A DNA stretch of 64,000 bases from Nemopilema nomurai (GCA_003864495.1 ML133386.1:979442-1043441), one strand, 5' to 3'. Positions 43,601-51,539 are shown, numbered from the stretch's first letter. The notes: a model not told the origin generated them from the letters alone. Translations and numbers: made by a program.

Positions 43601-46600
43601 GTATTCAAGCCGAACAGAGTTTTGAACATCACTGACAAGACCGGATTCAAATTTACCAAGTCCAACATGTGAGCTTCCTGACACAATGCAAGCAGCATTG
43701 TCACTTGGACAATCTTTTGTCACCGTACTTGGCCTTAATCTTCCACACACATTCAAATAAATTCCATCGAAGTTGCTGGAAGTCGAATCAGTGGCTCTCC
43801 AGTTATCTTCGCCAGTCCTCTGCAACTCTGTGAGGTCATAAATCTTGTTGCTTGTATCAACTACACGACAGGCTTCACCTACAGCAGAGCACACATGATT
43901 TTATTCTCGAAATGAGTCAAAAAGCATTCCAACCCAAACATGCAGCATTCCTGGCAAACTTAACATAACGTAAAACAACAAAATATAAAATAGCATAACA
44001 TAACATAAAATAACATAATATAGAATAACATAACATAAAATTACGTAGAATAACATATAAAAACAAAACATAGCATACCATAATATAACATAAAATACAA
44101 AAAACATAATATAACATAAGTAAACATAAAATAACATAATATAAAATAACATAATATAAAATAACATAATATAAAATAACATAATATAAAATAACATAAT
44201 ATAAAATAACATAATATAAAATAACATAATATAAAATAACATAATATAAAATAACATAACATACAAAAACATAACATAACAGACATAAATTCGAAAATAA
44301 CGTGGCTCTCAAACAACCATGTTTAACTTGCTCAAGTAAAGTATAACGTGAGTACCTGTTTTTCTTGCCCTTGGACAAACAAGACTGGAAGGCCAGTCAA
44401 AGAAATAATTGCAGTGGCGTTCGTGATTGAAAACGGGGGCACCATGCCCCGCCGATTCGACGCAAGAAAACACAATAATAGTGGACCTCCGTAGCCCATT
44501 ATGACATGTCTGACCATGACGATATGTCAGGAAAAGTTGCCCATCGACGTACCGAAGCTTCATGTACTTTGCATTTCCAGTACTTACTGCAGCCGCTCTG
44601 GACGTTTGACAAACAGCAACGTTGCCATCTAGGTTATAAGAAACTAAACAATTCACGGCTCCTTCTCAGACCAGCTGTCTATTGTATGGATAAAATTCCG
44701 TTTTGAAAGCACAATTCTACCCTTGAAAGAATTCTAAAAATTGAAAGAATTGTGAGATAACACTTCAGAAAAGCATGCTTCTAATCCAGGGTATTTTAGT
44801 AAACATATCTTCTATATATGTCATTGCATTTTGTTCATTTGTTGATAATTTCAGTTAAGAGCACCAAGTGTTTTCAGGAGCAAAACAGCTGCGGCTTAGA
44901 AATGGCAAAACAAAAATGAAATGTGTAAATGTTCCTTCAAAAAAGAGACGGACAAATTTGCGCGGACTACTTTTTATGCAACCACAGAACCCTGAACATT
45001 TGGCAGTATCAGTATAGGACAGAAATAGATAGGATAGAGAGTTTTAGGTGCTAGCGACAACAAAAAGTAAATTGCGAAATTGAGTAAAGAGCAAACTAGA
45101 AAAGGTGATATAGATGAAGAAGTTAAAAACGGTAACATGGGACGGAGACAAAGTTGAAAAATGTCAAAAGTGGAATATACGATAGAAACAAAGTTGAAAA
45201 TAAAAACGAAAAAAGAAGACGAAGTCGAAAACAGCAACGTAGGATGAAGCTGTAAAATTCATGGACGAGGAAGAAGAAGTTGGAAAGAATAGCTTTAGAT
45301 AAATATAAGTTGACAGATAATGGAGATCACTATTGCAGTTCAAAAAGAGAGGACTAAAGGAATCGGGAAGAAAGCGAAATTGAACGAGTTACTGCGAAGG
45401 GCTACCTTACATTACAAAGGACATTTGACTAAGCAATCATTACAAGCAGTCTGCCCGTTAGAAATTTGGAGTCAAATGGAAGCACGCCAGTTGCCCATTG
45501 GATAAAGCAGGCAGCTGCTGGATCATCAAATAATGAGGCGAAGAGAGAATTTTGAAAAGTAGAAGAGCTGTTCATGACGGCTGCAAAAAAATGTGTTTTG
45601 GAAGACTATTGAACTTTTCAATAACAATCCAAGGTTTGATCAAATTTGAGATAGTTATGATGAACATTTAATCACATTTTTGGCAGTTTGGTATATTGAC
45701 TGGTTTCTTCATTCTTTAAAATTCATTAAATTGCTGTTTGACATTGTTGAGACTGAATATAGTATTTAAACTAGAAAGGAACAAGGCTTTTGAAGTTAAG
45801 CGGACTAACTTGTCTAGTTTGTGAATCTGGTACTGTAGCAATGACGAACCTGTAACAAAAGTAAGTTTTGTCTTCGGTAATGGTTATTTTAATAAGGCTT
45901 TATTGACAGATAAAAACAATGCATATTTACTTTTATTACAAGGGAAGTTCTTCATATTTCCACACACGTTCATAAAAAATGTGTAGGCTTTTCCAGTGTT
46001 TGCTTCGCGATGTTGAACCTTATAGTAGTTTCTTGGTTGACGCTGAAGGGGACGCAAATCGAAAACACCATCCTGAGTTGTCATGTTACAAGTCGTTGAA
46101 ATCTGATCAGCAATAGGACAAGCGTGTTCTGTTTCCCACAAAATCTCGTAGCTACAGCCAAATGATGATTGCAATACCGGCCCATTGCCTCCCTGGAATT
46201 AAAGGTGTGTGCATTAATTCGAAAACTTCTTTTGGACAAGAACTCAGAAATTTCTAATGACAAAAAACTGGAATGTTAAGGAGACGAAGCCAAAAGATTA
46301 ACGGAAAAACATGTATAAAATAAAAAACCATGAAATAATTTTGACGCAATTACAAAAGGTAGCCGGCTCAATTCGCAAACACCTATTTGCACCAATATAC
46401 GGTGTTGTTTCAATATCCGTTGAAAGCCGAATATTCATAACAAAAGACAAAATGCAATACGAGAAATTAGCGATGACTTACAATGTTTGAAACTTTGTTT
46501 GGGCAGACGAAAGTGACTTTAGTTGAGCAGCCGCTTGAGCCATTGGTATACTTTAAGCTGATTGTGTAGTCATCGACCATCTCAAGAGAGGAAAACTTGC

Positions 46601-49600
46601 CAATCTCTCCTTTACCTTGGCCATGAATACACGATGATGCCCCAATCGGGCATTGGATGCCAGGGGCCACTTCCCCAGTCAGTTCTCTGCAGACATTAAT
46701 GTAGAAGTCTGGGGTTTCTGAAGAAGCAACCTTATGACCACCTAGGAAGAAGAGCATAAAGAAGAAGGTTTTGGTGTCTCAACACTTTATGGGAAATGAC
46801 AACAGTAATTGTCAATCAAATAGAGAATAGTACCTACCTTTAACCTTGACCAGCTGAGTCAAGTCCCGAAGCTTTCTTCTTCTGTCCACTAGAGTACAGG
46901 GAATTTCTTTGACACTGCGCCTCTGCTTACAAGCAGACGTAGTTGTGAATTCGAAAACGTGAGTGCAGCCATTCATCTCGACAAACCCAAGATTTCCCTA
47001 CAATACATATTCATTGGCTTACACGAAACCAACCATTTTATATGCTATAAAGAGTTTGTGTTCTATTTCGTCTAGGCAAATTCAATAAAAAACTGCTCCT
47101 ATTATCTCTCAGCAACAATGGTTTCTTATATATCATAACAAGCCAAAATTACATAAAACCAGGAGGAGCAACAAGTATTTGAAAAGAAATTCAATGAAAT
47201 TCAATGGCTTCACGGGAATTGTGAAGAGAAAGTATCAGCTCTGATGCCTAGTGGTTTGTGATGCTTTGTCAATACTAGATTGAAATTGATAAAACTTAAG
47301 GACCGTGAATTACATAGAGGCCTCTTTTGTACTCGAGGGCCTTACCCAAACAGACATTGATTGGATTAAAAGTTCGGGCCGATCCAATTCTGGCCAATCC
47401 TATTATTATTATTATTATCATTATTATTCTGACCAATCCAATTCTGGCCAGAAACTGGGCGTGGCTTTCTTGATCGAAACCAAAAATTCTGCATACAAAG
47501 TATAACCCGAATATTCTCAGAGCATGCAGATGTTGAAAAATGACCAAGAGCTGACAAAATACATGGCCAGTTGCGGATCGAAAACACTAGTGGGTTGTTA
47601 GAAGAGCATTTTATTGGCTGTAAATGACCAATCAACGTCTCACAATTGTGATCACTTAGAATTCTTCACCTTCAAAAACATATCAAAATAAATCCATAAT
47701 CTCAGAGTCGGTTGCTCAATAACATGATGTTTTTGCACAGTGGGAGGGCACAATGATACTTACCAGCTTTTCGCCACAAATAAAGTAAACATCAGTAGTA
47801 TAGTTCTGTTTACCACAAAGCTGCCCTTTGAATGAGACGCTGAAGCCAGAGTTGTCATTGGCTAAGGCTCTTTCAGCGTTTTCATTGCTGCCTATGTTTG
47901 TCCGTGTTCCATCTGCATCTATTTTGCAGATATTTCCTCCACCACAGTTTGGAACGTCATGGCAAAATGATACATTGTAGAGTACCTTTCCATCAGGAAC
48001 AATCCAGAACCTACATGGTGATAAGTAAAGCAAACACAGATTATAAGCTCCTTTCAAAAAGCATTGAAGACAGCACTATCTGAATAACAAGAACCAAGCT
48101 TTTTACATCATCAAAATGTTGTCAGGTTTTATAAAATTGGCTTAACTTTTGAAATAAGAAAAAGCATAGAAAACATCTTGGAAAGTTCCTGGGTTTTAGA
48201 ATTATCTATACATATTTCTGGCAGAAAACCGGGTCATAGATATTTTAAAAGCATTAAAGCCTATTTCCACTCCACTTCATTCGAAGTTAGATTTCGGATT
48301 CGACCACTAATTTCAGAGCGACAACTGTTATCTGATTTCAATCCAAACTTCCATGAAGTTCAGACGAATTTATTGTAGGTCTATTCCAGATTTTTAATCC
48401 ATCGCATCCAAAAACCGAGCGAAGTGCAAATGGGTATTTTAACAGTTTCGTCAAACATAGGCAAGCATGTTTAACAAAGTTCAAAAGCAGTTAGGCAATT
48501 CTTCCATACAACCGTTTTGTTAGTTGTCAGAGCTGTGACAAAGTTGAGCCACTTCCCTCTCTTGATTTGAAAGATACTAAGAAACACCTCATGTGTCAAA
48601 AAATCTCTTGGTAAACAGTGAACGGGAGGTAAGTGCTGAGAGCACAAGTCAACTCATTTGGCAAAGAAAATCACTAAAAGCTGTGCTACATGAATCAAAC
48701 GAACTGCATCAAACAACTTGTCTACCGTTTTTTGCTAATATTTTTGCCTGATATCAAATTTGAGAGAGTGCGTAGGGTTCTTTGCTTTTATTTCCTTTGG
48801 AAATATATTTGTAATTTATCTAGTTTTTTGTGATGCCACAGAGAATTTGTCTTGTAATGTTGTTAAGCATTTTGTAGGTAGTGTAAATAGTAAATTTTTA
48901 TTGGAATGTAAGCAAAATGACCAGTACTATTCAATGTTTCATCACGTAAAGATCTGTTACTTAACTAAAACAGTTTAAATAACTATTTCAGGCCCCATTT
49001 ACACTAGGTCCACATCTAAATTCACTTATCTTGATTGAGAAGAGAAAGCAACCCAATATACAGAGCATAACAAACATCAAAAGAATGTGCTAAAACCACA
49101 AGATTTAGTAATAGAGTTAGTAAGGTAGGCCAAGGAGAAAAGGATAATTTTTTTTAAGGGACAGTGCATGGATACATTAAGAAACTTTGCCCTTAATCAA
49201 GCTACTGGAGGAAAACTTGTGCGTCTAGAAAATCTTTTACAAGGCTTACCACTGCAGAGAGTCAAGAGACGAAGCATGGATCTCTGAACAATCAGATTTA
49301 GGACTATGTTTATGCTCAAAGCACCCAGATTATCAGAAAAGATGTTTTTTCAGTAAAAGAAGAAAAGCTAATGAGTGCCTGTATATATGTATTGAAGAAG
49401 CTAAAAGAGGCCCCTTTAAAACTTTACAATGGCTAGAAAAAGCAGAACCAGTTTTTGCCCAAAAAGATGACCTAGCTTGCCCAATTATACAGGCAGGATT
49501 TATCCTGGTGAAAAGATCTATTAAAGTAAACCTACTGTACTACAGTTACGATGTATCTATTGTGTGGTATATCATGTGAGGTGTAGGGTGAGTACTGAGA

Positions 49601-51079
49601 GTGTAATGGGAGATGGGATGTTGTTTGACCATAGTAGGTGAAGACATACAAACAAATACACATACATGCATGTGGTGTTTGTTATTGCAGATTATGTTAC
49701 AGTCAGCTTATGCTGATGTAGACCTGCATAAACTACTTATAAATAAAAAGTTTACCTAAAAATGTATGGACATGTAAAATTTGTTTAGTAAAAAGTAGTC
49801 CTTAAGCCTAGTTTTAAAAGTAATAATAAGAAAAGTTTCAGATTCAAAAGAAACTTCCATATAAATCAATATGTGACTTAACATTGCTCTTGCATTCTTG
49901 TATGTTACCCTTTATTTTTAAACTGTTGTTGATTGTATTGATCTATAGAAGCGATCCTCTGTATCTAAGACTTGTTCTGCCAATGTCTCTTTTAAATCCT
50001 TTCATTTGAAGCTTGTTATGATTTCTATCGATGCGATTGAATAGTTTATGTGAAATGTTTTTCTTGAAATCTGTCTAATTTCTTTCAATATTCTGTAAAA
50101 TCTCAAATATCAGTATGACATTGTTTTTAGATATATATTCCCTAGATCTGTATTCAAATACAAATAAATTACTTGATATATTGCAGGTTTGATGAAACAT
50201 ACAATGTCCAATTAAAATTCATTAAAAAGAAACATTTTTAATTCCTTCAAAAATGTTTCAACCCGTATATTGTCAAGTTTATTCTTTGATTCTCTACAGT
50301 TAACTGTTGGCAGGGATTTCAATTTAACAAAATGAATTGTGATAGAAAATGACAAAATTTCAAAAGATGGCAAGAGCCTAAATGATAACGTGGTACTGTG
50401 GTGTAAATACTATATAAATTAATAGATTGTTACCACAGGGGGTGCTCTCTCCTTGATTAGTCTATCTATTGAGAGAGCTCCTCCTTTAAAAAATTCCTGC
50501 ATGCAAATCTCCTTGGTTTTTGTAAATCATTTATATTTTTTTTCTTGTTCTTTGTTTCTCTCATTGTATGTAATTTATTTCCTGTTGTAACCTGTTGCTG
50601 TATTTTTAAAGACTTGTATGTTTCGATTTTTGAAAATGAAATGAACTGACTTATTTTTCCATGTTACTGAACTCATACACAATTTTCTGTTTCAGATAAT
50701 TTAATTGGAAGTCTTCTGCATAGAACCTGTCATTGATAATAACTGAGTATTATATCTACAGTAATGGTTCTAAGCAACGTTTAAAACCAGCCTTATCGAG
50801 GAGAAATCATGTTGGACATAACAGGACATAACATGTTCAACTGTTGACTAAATAAATGCTAGCAAAATAACTACTATTGTAACCCAAATGTTTCGCTAAA
50901 ACAAGGTAACAAAAGAGGGGTAGCCATTAGGAACAAAGGTCATGTTGCTTAACTCACCAGTCTTCAAAAGTGAAGTTCACATTGCCAACATTATATTGAC
51001 AGGTCTTTGATGAAGCCAAAACCACAAAATGACGAAGTTGTGACAAAGCATACAAAACTACGATTCCTTTCAGGTACAT
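37400..51079 (-). CDS. Cation-independent mannose-6-phosphate receptor (IGF2R-like), 5' part, partial
   Basis: Lysosomal-enzyme sorting receptor of the CI-MPR/IGF2R family. In vertebrates it carries mannose-6-phosphate-tagged hydrolases from the trans-Golgi to endosomes. Model, complement join: 37400-37623, 37730-38106, 38877-39010, 39692-39905, 42315-42626, 42974-43140, 43453-43878, 44356-44664, 45931-46192, 46482-46741, 46838-46997, 47764-48010, 50958-51079. All introns are GT-AG and all phases agree, giving 1,071 codons plus one base without a stop. Residues 1 to about 25 are a signal peptide. The repeats, each ending in a C-x-Y/F-x-F-x-W-x-T-x-x-A-C type motif, are at 27-146, 147-288, 289-447, 448-599, 600-752, 753-896 and 897-1045, and an eighth begins at 1046. 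Vertebrate CI-MPR has 15 repeats, a membrane segment and a tail, none of which is visible beyond repeat 8. Family assignment is firm. Orthology to IGF2R is inferred. An isolated CI-MPR-repeat protein of different length is the alternative. Confidence 0.9.
37730..38106 (-). CDS. CI-MPR-like exon 12 (end of repeat 6, most of repeat 7)
   Basis: Residues 872-996 plus two bases. The acceptor attcaag|GGA is phase 0. It closes repeat 6 with C-N-V-A-F-I-W-E-T-E-H-A-C and runs through repeat 7: G-T-C-S-V-L-D-P, Y-T-F-N-L-T-S-L, F-V-L-N-I-C-G-K-V (the classic N-I-C-G), A-A-C-K-L-T-G and I-T-L-E-Y. Lys follows the central Cys, so no sugar site is expected. The donor gagtatag|gtaggc leaves phase 2. Confidence 0.92.
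38107..38876 (-). other. Intron 11 (770 bp)
   Basis: Phase-0 intron, gtaatg...attcaag. AT-rich. A 74-codon minus-strand frame (38,593-38,817) inside it lacks repeat-family motifs and is not joined to the gene. Confidence 0.65.
38877..39010 (-). CDS. CI-MPR-like exon 11 (second half of repeat 6)
   Basis: Residues 827-871. The acceptor tctctag|GC is phase 1. It carries L-V-I-T-Y-R-N-G-D-W-C-G-K-N-E-T and R-I-R-F-I-C, the paired strands of the second half of a CI-MPR repeat. N-E-T is a possible glycosylation site. The donor ggagag|gtaatg ends in phase 0. Confidence 0.9.
39011..39691 (-). other. Intron 10 (681 bp)
   Basis: Phase-1 intron, gtgcgt...tctctag. AT-rich; no repeat or coding content recognised. 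Confidence 0.65.
39692..39905 (-). CDS. CI-MPR-like exon 10 (first half of repeat 6)
   Basis: Residues 756-826. The acceptor tctctag|ATC is phase 0. It reads V-E-C-S-V-K-S, H-Y-D-L-S-R-L, R-W-V-A, F-Y-I-S-V-C-K-P-L and S-A-I-C-S-V-Q: the usual opening, N-V-C-like strand and central Cys of a CI-MPR repeat. Ser follows the central Cys where ligand-binding repeats have Gln. Two overlapping frames are open here; this one is chosen because it has the repeat motifs and fits both splice phases. The donor aatttag|gtgcgt leaves phase 1. Confidence 0.9.
39906..40517 (-). other. Intron 9, 3' part beyond the minisatellite
   Basis: About 610 bp of AT-rich sequence between the minisatellite and the acceptor of exon 10 (tctctag). 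No coding content or recognised element seen. Intron 9 totals 2,409 bp, three quarters of it minisatellite. Confidence 0.65.
40518..42313 (+). repeat. 34-bp minisatellite in intron 9, abutting the exon 9 donor
   Basis: Unit on the plus strand: aatgcataaggattacata followed by gaacaccaccagagg, 34 bp, about 52 copies. Variants are few and recurrent: gattac/gatgac, a shorter unit lacking 'ta' (gaatgcaaaggatgac), and ggatacata with one base lost. The right edge at 42,313 is inside the GT donor of exon 9, because the T of GT is the last repeat base. On the transcribed strand each unit reads ctatgtaatcc, which resembles a weak donor (tat|gtaatc). It is unrelated to the 17-bp satellite. Apparent proteins in this stretch (W-W-C-S-M, H-S-S-G-G-V-L-C) are repeat translations. 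Confidence 0.95.
42315..42626 (-). CDS. CI-MPR-like exon 9 (ligand-binding core of repeat 5)
   Basis: Residues 652-755, phase 0 at both ends. It carries the four putative sugar-site residues of repeat 5: Gln673 in G-S-C-Q-H, Arg714 in G-Q-F-R-E-S-R-I-T-F-L-C, Glu736 in K-E-T-T-C, and Tyr742 in C-G-T-Y-S-F-L-W. The last spacing is one residue longer than in repeat 3, so the tyrosine may sit slightly differently. It closes with Y-T-K-Y-A-C. The donor tcaaag|gtatgcattcc is remarkable: the intron side is already the first unit of a 34-bp tandem repeat. Confidence 0.92.
42627..42973 (-). repeat. Intron 8 with AT-rich low-complexity tract
   Basis: Phase-0 intron, gtgcgc...ttttag. Most of it (about 42,700-42,935) is degenerate ataat/atata repeat with no fixed period that I could make out. 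Open frames here are artefacts of the composition. Confidence 0.8.
42974..43140 (-). CDS. CI-MPR-like exon 8 (end of repeat 4, start of repeat 5)
   Basis: Residues 596-651. The acceptor tttgtag|CC is phase 1. It completes the A-A-A-C that closes repeat 4 and opens repeat 5 with S-K-C-Q-V-A-D-P, Y-T-F-D-L-S-P-L and Y-E-Y-Q-I-K, the strand that continues into V-C-E-G in exon 9. The donor atcaag|gtgcgc ends in phase 0. Confidence 0.9.
43141..43452 (-). other. Intron 7 (312 bp)
   Basis: Phase-1 intron, gtaact...tttgtag. No repeat or coding content seen. Confidence 0.7.
43453..43878 (-). CDS. CI-MPR-like exon 7 (repeat 4)
   Basis: Residues 454-595, nearly all of repeat 4 in one exon. It reads E-A-C-R-V-V-D, Y-D-L-T-E-L, Y-L-N-V-C-G-R-L, A-A-C-I-V-S-G, L-E-Y-T-N-G-T-L-C, R-R-R-K-S-I-I-T-F-Q-C and D-D-C-V-Y-E-F-L-W-K-T. 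The Arg and the Tyr of the sugar site are present, but the Gln after A-A-C is Ile and the Glu before the last Cys pair is replaced (L-D-D-C). Mannose-6-phosphate binding by repeat 4 is therefore unlikely. In vertebrates repeat 4 supports repeat 3. Acceptor ctgtag|GT is phase 1, donor aagactg|gtaact is phase 1. Confidence 0.92.
43879..44355 (-). other. Intron 6 (477 bp)
   Basis: Phase-1 intron, gtactc...ctgtag, largely filled by low-complexity AT-rich sequence, including a regular 15-bp minisatellite. The long open frames here, full of Leu, Tyr, Phe and Met, are translations of the repeat. Confidence 0.8.
44133..44260 (+). repeat. 15-bp AT-rich minisatellite, intron 6
   Basis: Unit aacataatataaaat, about eight near-perfect copies in a row. 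It is surrounded (about 43,960-44,290) by degraded relatives built on the 5-bp step aacat/aaaat. No CG content. It has no visible relation to the 17-bp satellite. Confidence 0.9.
44356..44664 (-). CDS. CI-MPR-like exon 6 (ligand-binding core of repeat 3)
   Basis: Residues 351-453. It carries the putative sugar-phosphate site of repeat 3: Gln370 in A-V-C-Q-T-S, Arg410 in L-R-R-S-T-I-I-V-F-S-C, Glu432 in H-E-R-H-C, and Tyr437 in C-N-Y-F-F-D-W. The spacing (40, 22, 5) is close to that in ligand-binding CI-MPR repeats. It closes with W-P-S-S-L-V-C. The acceptor region reads ctgAGaAGgAGcc, with three AGs three bases apart, all in phase. I chose the first, which gives Lys-Gly-Ala-Val; use of the others would drop one or two residues. 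The donor aaacag|gtactc leaves phase 1. Confidence 0.88.
44665..45930 (-). other. Intron 5 (1,266 bp)
   Basis: Phase-1 intron. AG-rich on the plus strand around 45,050-45,300 (runs of gaagaa and gaaaac). It contains a plus-strand open frame of 61 codons (45,320-45,505) that I do not recognise, and nothing identified as a transposon. Confidence 0.6.
45931..46192 (-). CDS. CI-MPR-like exon 5 (end of repeat 2, start of repeat 3)
   Basis: Residues 264-350. The acceptor attccag|GGA is phase 0. It closes repeat 2 with C-S-Y-E-I-L-W-E-T-E-H-A-C, a near-perfect family signature, and opens repeat 3 with F-D-L-R-P-L-Q-R and T-F-F-M-N-V-C-G-N. The same seven residues W-E-T-E-H-A-C also close repeat 6. 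The donor aataaaa|gtaaat leaves phase 1. The reading beyond the donor continues open into the intron, but the downstream exon requires this splice. Confidence 0.88.
46482..46741 (-). CDS. CI-MPR-like exon 4 (core of repeat 2)
   Basis: Residues 177-263. The acceptor ttcctag|GT is phase 1 and makes Gly. It shows F-Y-I-N-V-C-R-E-L, a reading of the N-I-C-G family strand, then C-P-I-G-A-S-S-C-I-H-G, L-K-Y-T-N-G and C-S-T-K-V-T-F-V-C. The central Cys is followed by Ile-His and not Gln, and the Arg before the last strand is absent, so a sugar-phosphate site is not expected. The preceding intron is only 96 bp. The donor aacatt|gtaagt ends in phase 0. Confidence 0.9.
46838..46997 (-). CDS. CI-MPR-like exon 3 (end of repeat 1, start of repeat 2)
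   Basis: Residues 124-176. The acceptor ttgtag|GGA is phase 0. It contains the repeat-closing motif N-G-C-T-H-V-F-E-F-T-T-T-S-A-C, the equivalent of the C-x-Y-x-F-x-W-x-T-x-x-A-C signature that ends each CI-MPR repeat, with His in place of Tyr. The start of repeat 2 follows: I-P-C-T-L-V-D and L-R-D-L-T-Q-L, matching the family's 'C-x-V-x-D...y-D-L-s-p-L' opening. The frame was not long enough for a simple ORF listing, but splice sites and phases on both sides agree. The donor gttaaag|gtaggt leaves phase 1. Confidence 0.88.
46998..47763 (-). other. Intron 2 (766 bp)
   Basis: Phase-0 intron, gtaagt...ttgtag. The only notable content is a TTA/TAT trinucleotide tract at 47,401-47,428. It is flanked by two near-identical 15-base pieces, ccaattctggccaat and ccaattctggccaga, on either side of the tract. 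No coding content was seen. Confidence 0.65.
47401..47428 (+). repeat. (TAT)n microsatellite in intron 2
   Basis: About nine units of tat/att with one interruption (atcatt), between two copies of ccaattctggcca. The duplicated flanks suggest slippage or a small duplication that trapped the tract. Confidence 0.85.
47764..48010 (-). CDS. CI-MPR-like exon 2 (most of repeat 1)
   Basis: Residues 41-123. The acceptor accatgtag|G completes the Trp codon of exon 1. It carries the core of repeat 1: strand L-Y-N-V-S-F-C-H-D-V, a Cys pair around G-G-G-N-I-C-K, then L-C-G-K-Q-N-Y-T-T-D-V-Y-F-I-C-G. The position after the central Cys is Lys instead of Gln, and no Arg precedes the F-I-C strand, so this repeat is not expected to bind mannose 6-phosphate. 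N-glycosylation sequons are visible (N-V-S, N-Y-T). The donor aagctg|gtaagt ends the exon in phase 0. Confidence 0.88.
48011..50957 (-). other. Intron 1 (2,947 bp)
   Basis: Phase-2 intron, gtgagtt...atgtag. AT-rich, with no recognised transposon. It contains one long open frame on the plus strand (49,229-49,579, listed separately) and two shorter plus-strand frames (48,178-48,378 and 48,760-48,978) that I do not recognise and that look like chance. Around 50,560-50,650 the plus strand has T-rich text ending in gaaaatgaaatgaactgac, a style common at LINE 3' ends, but no coding similarity was seen there. Confidence 0.6.
49229..49579 (+). other. Unidentified 116-codon open frame in intron 1, antisense to the receptor gene
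   Basis: Open from just after a TAG at 49,226 to a TGA at 49,577. There is no ATG near its start, so it could only be an exon or a relic. The product is rich in Cys and aromatic residues: Y-H-C near residue 7, a cluster C-L-C-S-K-H-P-D-Y at about 27-35, a basic stretch S-K-R-R-K-A-N-E-C, then F-K-T-L-Q-W-L-E-K and A-Q-K-D-D-L-A-C-P. 117 codons without a stop is unusual in DNA this AT-rich. I recognise no family. It may be a fragment of an old transposon protein, an exon of a gene on the other strand, or chance. Confidence 0.3.
50958..51079 (-). CDS. CI-MPR-like exon 1 (signal peptide, start codon)
   Basis: Encodes residues 1-40 plus two bases. The ATG at 51,079 starts MYLKGIVVLYALSQL, a Lys near the N-terminus followed by a hydrophobic stretch, then FVVLASS and the first repeat cysteine at residue 27. 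This reads as a secretory signal peptide cleaved near residues 24-26. An in-frame TGA lies about 17 codons upstream, so this ATG is the first available in the frame. The donor gactg|gtgagtt leaves phase 2, and the two bases TG join the first G of exon 2 to make Trp, reading smoothly as N-F-T-F-E-D-W-F-W-I-V. Being only 40 codons, it is easily missed by length-filtered ORF searches. Confidence 0.75.
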
Positions 51080-51539
51080 TATGGGAACTGCAAGCTTAGG
51101 CCAGTTGTGGATAAGCCAAGTTTCGTTTCAACTACTGATATCTGATTGAATGTGAGGTTAGAGCACAAAGGGCGGGAAATTTGTTTACTTTATAGGCCTT
51201 CATTGCGCCGGCCCTAATTGCTCTAATTTTTGCATGCATTAAGTTTGACAAAAATTGAGGTATAAAGGTGCTCGGGGATGTTAATCGAGGGGCTTACAAG
51301 CAAGAAAACAACACGGAATCTAAAGCAACCTAGTTTCTCCCATATTAGCCCTCCCATATTACAAACGCTTCTTCCTTGACGTCATTGATAGAAACGGTTA
51401 GTAAAAGAAACATTAATAAATGCTAGACCAAGAGCCCATAACAGTCTCTTTCCGACAATATTTCTTAAGAAGCATCGGTTTAATCTATGAAATACTTTTA
51501 AAAACTATTTCTAGTAAAACGTATAAAAATGGATAACAT
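51080..51539. other. Region 5' of the receptor start codon
   Basis: Presumed 5' UTR and promoter of the receptor gene on the minus strand. An in-frame TGA lies about 17 codons before the ATG. No TATA box or upstream exon could be supported from the sequence alone. Confidence 0.4.

Noticed and set aside
43421..43672. Plus-strand 83-residue open frame
   Set aside because: It is antisense to exon 7 of the receptor, which has clear family motifs on the other strand.
42533..44378. Long Leu/Tyr/Phe/Met-rich frames looking like membrane proteins
   Set aside because: They come from AT-rich intronic tracts in introns 6 and 8. Only the parts matching CI-MPR motifs are coding.
45320..45505. Plus-strand 61-residue frame in intron 5 as a nested gene
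   Set aside because: No recognisable domain, short, and in AT-rich intronic DNA. Kept only as a note in the intron entry.
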